From NCBI RefSeq assembly GCF_001423185.1, contig NZ_LMOB01000001.1, forward strand, positions 761,437-825,436: a DNA stretch of 64,000 nt, read 5' to 3'. Position 1 is the first letter of the stretch; each line of letters opens with the position of its first letter. A program made the translations under genes and the position numbers. This DNA comes from Plantibacter sp. Leaf314. Lineage in GTDB: Bacteria > Actinomycetota > Actinomycetes > Actinomycetales > Microbacteriaceae. The notes under the pieces were generated by a model that saw only the letters and a list, made by a program, of their open reading frames with translations, made no database searches and was not told the DNA's origin. Positions 60,954-64,000 of this stretch are shown here, one piece after another.

Positions 60954-62356
60954 TTGACGGTGACCTTGTCCACGGAGTCGTCGTTGCGGACCTTGTCGGA
61001 GATGTCCTGCATGCCCTTGGTGAGCGTGGCGACGTCGGAACCACCCTGGAGGAACGTGTTCCAGAGGACGAGGAGGTCCGTGTTGAGCCCGTAGAGGTCG
61101 ATGAAGCTCCAGGAGAACACATCGGTGCCGGCGTCGTTCAGCATCTTCACCTGGGACACGAGCGCCGTCGAACCGAAGCCGTCCTCGGGGATCGTGTCCT
61201 TCACGATGGTCGACGAGAAGGTCGTCTTCGCGAAGTTGACCGCAGCGTCGTTGGAGAGCATGGACCGCAGGAACTCCTTGCCACCGCCGACGTTCTTGCC
61301 CTGCGACGGGACGATGAACCCTTCACCGGCCGTGCTGTGCAGCGCCGAGTACGGCAGAGCGGAGTCGGCGGAGACCGTCGGCTCGGGCGCGCCGGTCATC
61401 TTGAAGCCGTCCTTCGTCTGGGTCTTCATCTCGTTCTCGATCCAACCGCCCGAGGGGTAGAGGATGAAGTCCTCCGAGTTGCTCCACTGCGCCTGCGCCG
61501 CGGTGAACTGCGTTCCGGCGCCACCGGGCTTGACGTACCCGGCGTCGATGATCGCCTTGAGGCCCTTGAGCACGTCCTGGACGGCCGGCTTCGACCAGCA
61601 GTCCGCCTCGAGGTTCTCGAGCGCCAGACGGACCTCGTCGCCGCCCTCCTTGATCGCCGAGGCGATCGCCATCGTCAGGTAGTAGGTGGCCGCCTCGGTG
61701 CCCCAGCCGAACAGGTACTTGCCCTGCTCCTTGGCCTTCGCGCCGAGGTCGAGCGCCTCCGCCCACGTCTTCGGGGGCGTCCAGCCGTTCGCCTCGAAGA
61801 GCGCCGCCGAGTACCAGACCGCGTAGACCGTCAACACGTAGTTCAACTGCACGAACTTGCCGTCGAAGGTGCCCGGCTCGACGACACCCGGGTAGAGGGT
61901 GTCCTTGATGACCTTGCCCTCGTAGTTCTTCGCCTCGATGACGTCCGTCAGGTCGGCGAGCTGCTCGCGGATGGTGTTGATGCCGATGAGGCCGGCACCG
62001 CTGTTGTCGATGACGTCCGGCGGGTTGCCTGCGACGAACCGCGGCTGGAGGGTCTGGGCGATGTTCGTCGCCGCCGTGACCTTGACGGTCGAGCCCTTCT
62101 GCTGCTTCTCGACGAGCTTGCCGGCGAACTCGGTGTACTCGATGCCGTACCCGCCCTTGAAGATGACGGCGTCGACCGTCGAGTTGGCTGCCATGCCGAA
62201 CGGGTTGTCGGCCGTGACCGGTCCGCCGGTGGTGGTCGCCCCGCCTCCACCGCCGACACAGGACGCGAGCGTCCCGCCGAGCGGGAGGAGGATCGCGGTC
62301 GCGAGTGCCCCTCGGAGGAAATCGCGGCGTTGGAGCGTTGCTGGCTGCTTGTCCAT
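60950..62356 (-). CDS. ngcE: N-acetylglucosamine/chitobiose ABC transporter substrate-binding lipoprotein (NgcE-like)
   Basis: The 468-residue protein begins with a Tat-like QRRDFLRGA motif and a lipobox (TLASC, Cys at about 33). The body resembles Streptomyces NgcE: VIFKGGYGIEYTEFA, RFVAGNPPDVIDNSGAG, VEPGTFDGKFVQLNYVLTVY and PPKTWAEALDLGAKAKEQGKYLFGW. It should capture GlcNAc or its dimer outside the membrane. GGAAGG lies upstream of the ATG. The preceding SIS-domain gene is 95 bases away. Confidence 0.85.
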   Translation of the reverse strand: MDKQPATLQRRDFLRGALATAILLPLGGTLASCVGGGGGATTTGGPVTADNPFGMAANSTVDAVIFKGGYGIEYTEFAGKLVEKQQKGSTVKVTAATNIAQTLQPRFVAGNPPDVIDNSGAGLIGINTIREQLADLTDVIEAKNYEGKVIKDTLYPGVVEPGTFDGKFVQLNYVLTVYAVWYSAALFEANGWTPPKTWAEALDLGAKAKEQGKYLFGWGTEAATYYLTMAIASAIKEGGDEVRLALENLEADCWSKPAVQDVLKGLKAIIDAGYVKPGGAGTQFTAAQAQWSNSEDFILYPSGGWIENEMKTQTKDGFKMTGAPEPTVSADSALPYSALHSTAGEGFIVPSQGKNVGGGKEFLRSMLSNDAAVNFAKTTFSSTIVKDTIPEDGFGSTALVSQVKMLNDAGTDVFSWSFIDLYGLNTDLLVLWNTFLQGGSDVATLTKGMQDISDKVRNDDSVDKVTVK

Positions 62357-62451
62357 CGGTCTACCTTCCAGTGATTCGTGTCGTGCCCGGGTGTGGTGCT
62401 GTCGGGGTGGTGCGGTCGGGTGTGTGGTGCGGGTGTCGGGGCGCCTCAGGC

Positions 62452-63231
62452 TCAGGCGTCACGTCGGATCCGGCCTCGGTAACGGTCCTCGAGCACACCG
62501 TTGTGCTCGTCGCCGCCTGGGATGTTGGCCGAGATGTAGAGCGGTGGGGTCTCGCCGGTCGCCGCGATCCTGGTCGCGACGCCGATGGTGAGGAGTTGCG
62601 CGAGGTACGCGGCCGTGATCGAGGAGACCGCGCCGACCGGGACGCCGTCCTGGACCTCGATGGTCGCGTCCCCGAAGGGGGCGCGGTTGTCGAGGACGAC
62701 GTCGGCGACCTCGGAGAGCCGCAGTCCGCTCGGGTGCTTGGGCTCGACGCGCGAGGTGTGCTCGAGCGAGGTGACCGCGATGACGGGGTGGCCGTGCTCC
62801 TTCGCGAGCAGGGCGAGCCCCACGATCGACCCGTTGACGCCGGAGTTCGAGGCGATGATGAACACGTCGCCCGGCCCCACGGGGGAGATCGCGAACAGTT
62901 CCGCCGCGACGTCGCCGCTGCGTTCCAGTGCGGCACCACCGAGGTCGTCGACGGACCGGTCGCCGCGCAGGACGACGTCGCGCAGGGCGATCTTGTTCGT
63001 CGGGATCAGCCCGCCCGCACGGCCGGCGATCTCCATCGCGAAGGCCTCGGAGTGGCCGGTACCGAACGCCTGGATGACCGCGCCCTGGTCGAGCGCCGTG
63101 ATCAGGAGGTCGATCGCGGGGTCGAGCTCGCCGGACCGCGCCGCCCGGGTGATGTCGGCGATACGCGAGGTGACCTCCTCGGTGTACTGGTCGAGGTGAT
63201 CCGTCCAGCTCGTGGTGGATGCGGTGCTCAT
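62452..63231 (-). CDS. SIS-domain amino-sugar protein (UPF0309-like)
   Basis: The 259-residue protein is a single SIS fold: GTGHSEAFAMEIAGRAGGLIP (about 54-74), IIASNSGVNGSIV (about 125-137) and the closing PPLYISANIPGGDEHN. It resembles UPF0309 members such as Streptomyces SCO4393, reported to take part in GlcNAc metabolism and sensitivity. It is not a standard NagB or GlmS. A GAGAGGAA ribosome binding site is six bases upstream. It lies between the RpiR regulator and ngcE. Confidence 0.82.
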   Translation of the reverse strand: MSTASTTSWTDHLDQYTEEVTSRIADITRAARSGELDPAIDLLITALDQGAVIQAFGTGHSEAFAMEIAGRAGGLIPTNKIALRDVVLRGDRSVDDLGGAALERSGDVAAELFAISPVGPGDVFIIASNSGVNGSIVGLALLAKEHGHPVIAVTSLEHTSRVEPKHPSGLRLSEVADVVLDNRAPFGDATIEVQDGVPVGAVSSITAAYLAQLLTIGVATRIAATGETPPLYISANIPGGDEHNGVLEDRYRGRIRRDA

Positions 63232-63241
63232 GCGGTTCCTC

Positions 63242-64000
63242 TCAGACGCCAACGGGCGACGGGGTCTCGGAGAGGGCTCCGGCCCTCGTCGGTCGGCGGT
63301 GGGGGGCGACCGCGAGCGCGGAGGCCGCGAGGCGCTTGGTCGTGCGTTCGAAGTTCTGCTGGGCGACGAACAGGTAGAGCAGGTCGAGGACGAACAGCTG
63401 GCCGTGCTTGGCGGAGAGGTCGTCCGGCTGGAGGAACCGTTCGTGGGCCGAGGTGATGATGGCCAGGGCCGACTCGGCCACGAGCGGGGAATCCGGGTTG
63501 TTGCTGATCGCCACGGTGAGCGCGCCGGCGCGGCCGGCCTGGCGGAGCATCTGGATGGTCTCCTCGGTGCGTCCGGTGTTGCTGATACCGAGGGCGACCG
63601 TGTCGGGTCCCTGGATCGCCGCGCTCGTGAGGCCCGCGTGCACCTCCGACCAGGCGTGCGTGCTGATGCCGATCCGGTAGAGCCTCGCCTGCATCTCGTC
63701 GGCGAGCATCGCACTCCCGCCGACACCGTAGATGTCGACGTTCCGGCTCCTCGCGATCGCTCCGGCGATCTCGAGCATGACGTCGAGGTCGATCACCTCG
63801 GCGGTCTCGCGCAGCGTCCGCGTGTGGGCGTTGAGCAGGGTGCTCAGGACGTCGGGCGCCGAATCGTCGGGACCGAACGCCCGACCGATGTCGGTGCGCC
63901 AGGAGTCGCGGGCCGTGCTGCGACCGAAGTCCTTCGCGAGGTCGACCCGGAACGGCGCGTACCCCGTGTACCCGATGATGCGGCAGAAGCGGGTGATGGT
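63242..64000 (-). CDS. MurR/RpiR-family regulator (5'-truncated by window)
   Basis: About 252 C-terminal residues are visible; the gene begins beyond the window. The right edge shows the end of the winged HTH (TITRFCRIIGYTGYAPFRVDLAKDFG). A SIS effector domain follows (VDIYGVGGSAMLADEMQARLYRIG, then GISNTGRTEETIQMLRQAG). Such regulators sense sugar phosphates. It stops 10 bases before the SIS gene and probably controls the amino-sugar operon. Confidence 0.9.
   Translation of the reverse strand, partial: TITRFCRIIGYTGYAPFRVDLAKDFGRSTARDSWRTDIGRAFGPDDSAPDVLSTLLNAHTRTLRETAEVIDLDVMLEIAGAIARSRNVDIYGVGGSAMLADEMQARLYRIGISTHAWSEVHAGLTSAAIQGPDTVALGISNTGRTEETIQMLRQAGRAGALTVAISNNPDSPLVAESALAIITSAHERFLQPDDLSAKHGQLFVLDLLYLFVAQQNFERTTKRLAASALAVAPHRRPTRAGALSETPSPVGV

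Noticed and set aside
1..64000. Mobile elements, prophage, integrons, toxin-antitoxin or CRISPR-Cas
   Set aside because: No transposase, integrase, phage structural gene, direct-repeat array or paired toxin-antitoxin frame was found; gene order is that of conserved chromosomal backbone.

Overview
The window is high-GC DNA with dense, overlapping gene packing. Its gene order is typical of Actinomycetota, and most likely of the order Micrococcales, family Microbacteriaceae. The clues are the chain rpsP-khpA-rimM, ffh, ftsY, smc, mutM-rnc-rpmF-yceD-coaD-recG, thiL, ddl-gpsA-plsC-murA-leuDC, the actinobacterial imuA-imuB-dnaE2 mutasome, the serA/leuB/ilvE/FAA-hydrolase/gltX neighbourhood, and frequent GTG/TTG and apparently leaderless starts. 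I cannot fix the genus from sequence alone. I see no insertion sequence, integrase, CRISPR array or rRNA. This is ordinary chromosomal backbone with a few accessory operons.

Layout. 1-784 is the tail of an FAD/[2Fe-2S] electron-transfer protein of the nitrite/nitrate reductase type. 878-27440 is mainly a minus-strand core block: ribosome assembly and protein targeting (rimM, khpA, rpsP, ffh, ftsY), chromosome organisation and repair (smc, mutM, recG), RNA processing (rnc), cofactor synthesis (coaD, thiL; lipB-lipA on the plus strand), cell envelope (plsC, gpsA, ddl, murA) and leucine synthesis (leuCD). Ahead of leuC lies a 14-codon, leucine-rich leader ORF with an 11-bp hairpin, which looks like an attenuation system. 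27621-30699 is a three-gene envelope operon: trypsin-like lipoprotein, second lipoprotein, Pro/Gln-rich DUF4333 membrane protein. 30885-30957 is tRNA-Glu.

31067-34375 holds a lipid-kinase-like gene, a metallo-beta-lactamase-fold protein, a membrane fatty-acid desaturase and cspA. 34560-41196 is a DNA-damage island: a SRAP/HMCES gene divergent from imuA-imuB-dnaE2, whose promoter carries a LexA/SOS box. 41351-44840 has a hexapeptide-repeat protein and a tightly coupled operon of tyrosine autokinase, low-molecular-weight tyrosine phosphatase and GntR regulator. tRNA-Gln follows. 45081-52712 contains a thioredoxin-reductase-like gene coupled to gltX, a LysR gene divergent from a class V aminotransferase-fold gene, an FAA-hydrolase-fold gene, ilvE and leuB. 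52814-55009 is an MFS exporter with its divergent TetR repressor and a clear operator. serA follows, then small membrane proteins. The window ends in an amino-sugar operon (minus strand): RpiR-type regulator, SIS-domain protein, NgcE-like lipoprotein, two permeases and cutC.

A recurring regulatory theme is a TAnnnT (or similar) -10 box ending 6-7 bases before the start codon, seen at about 16 genes. This predicts leaderless mRNAs and helped choose several starts.
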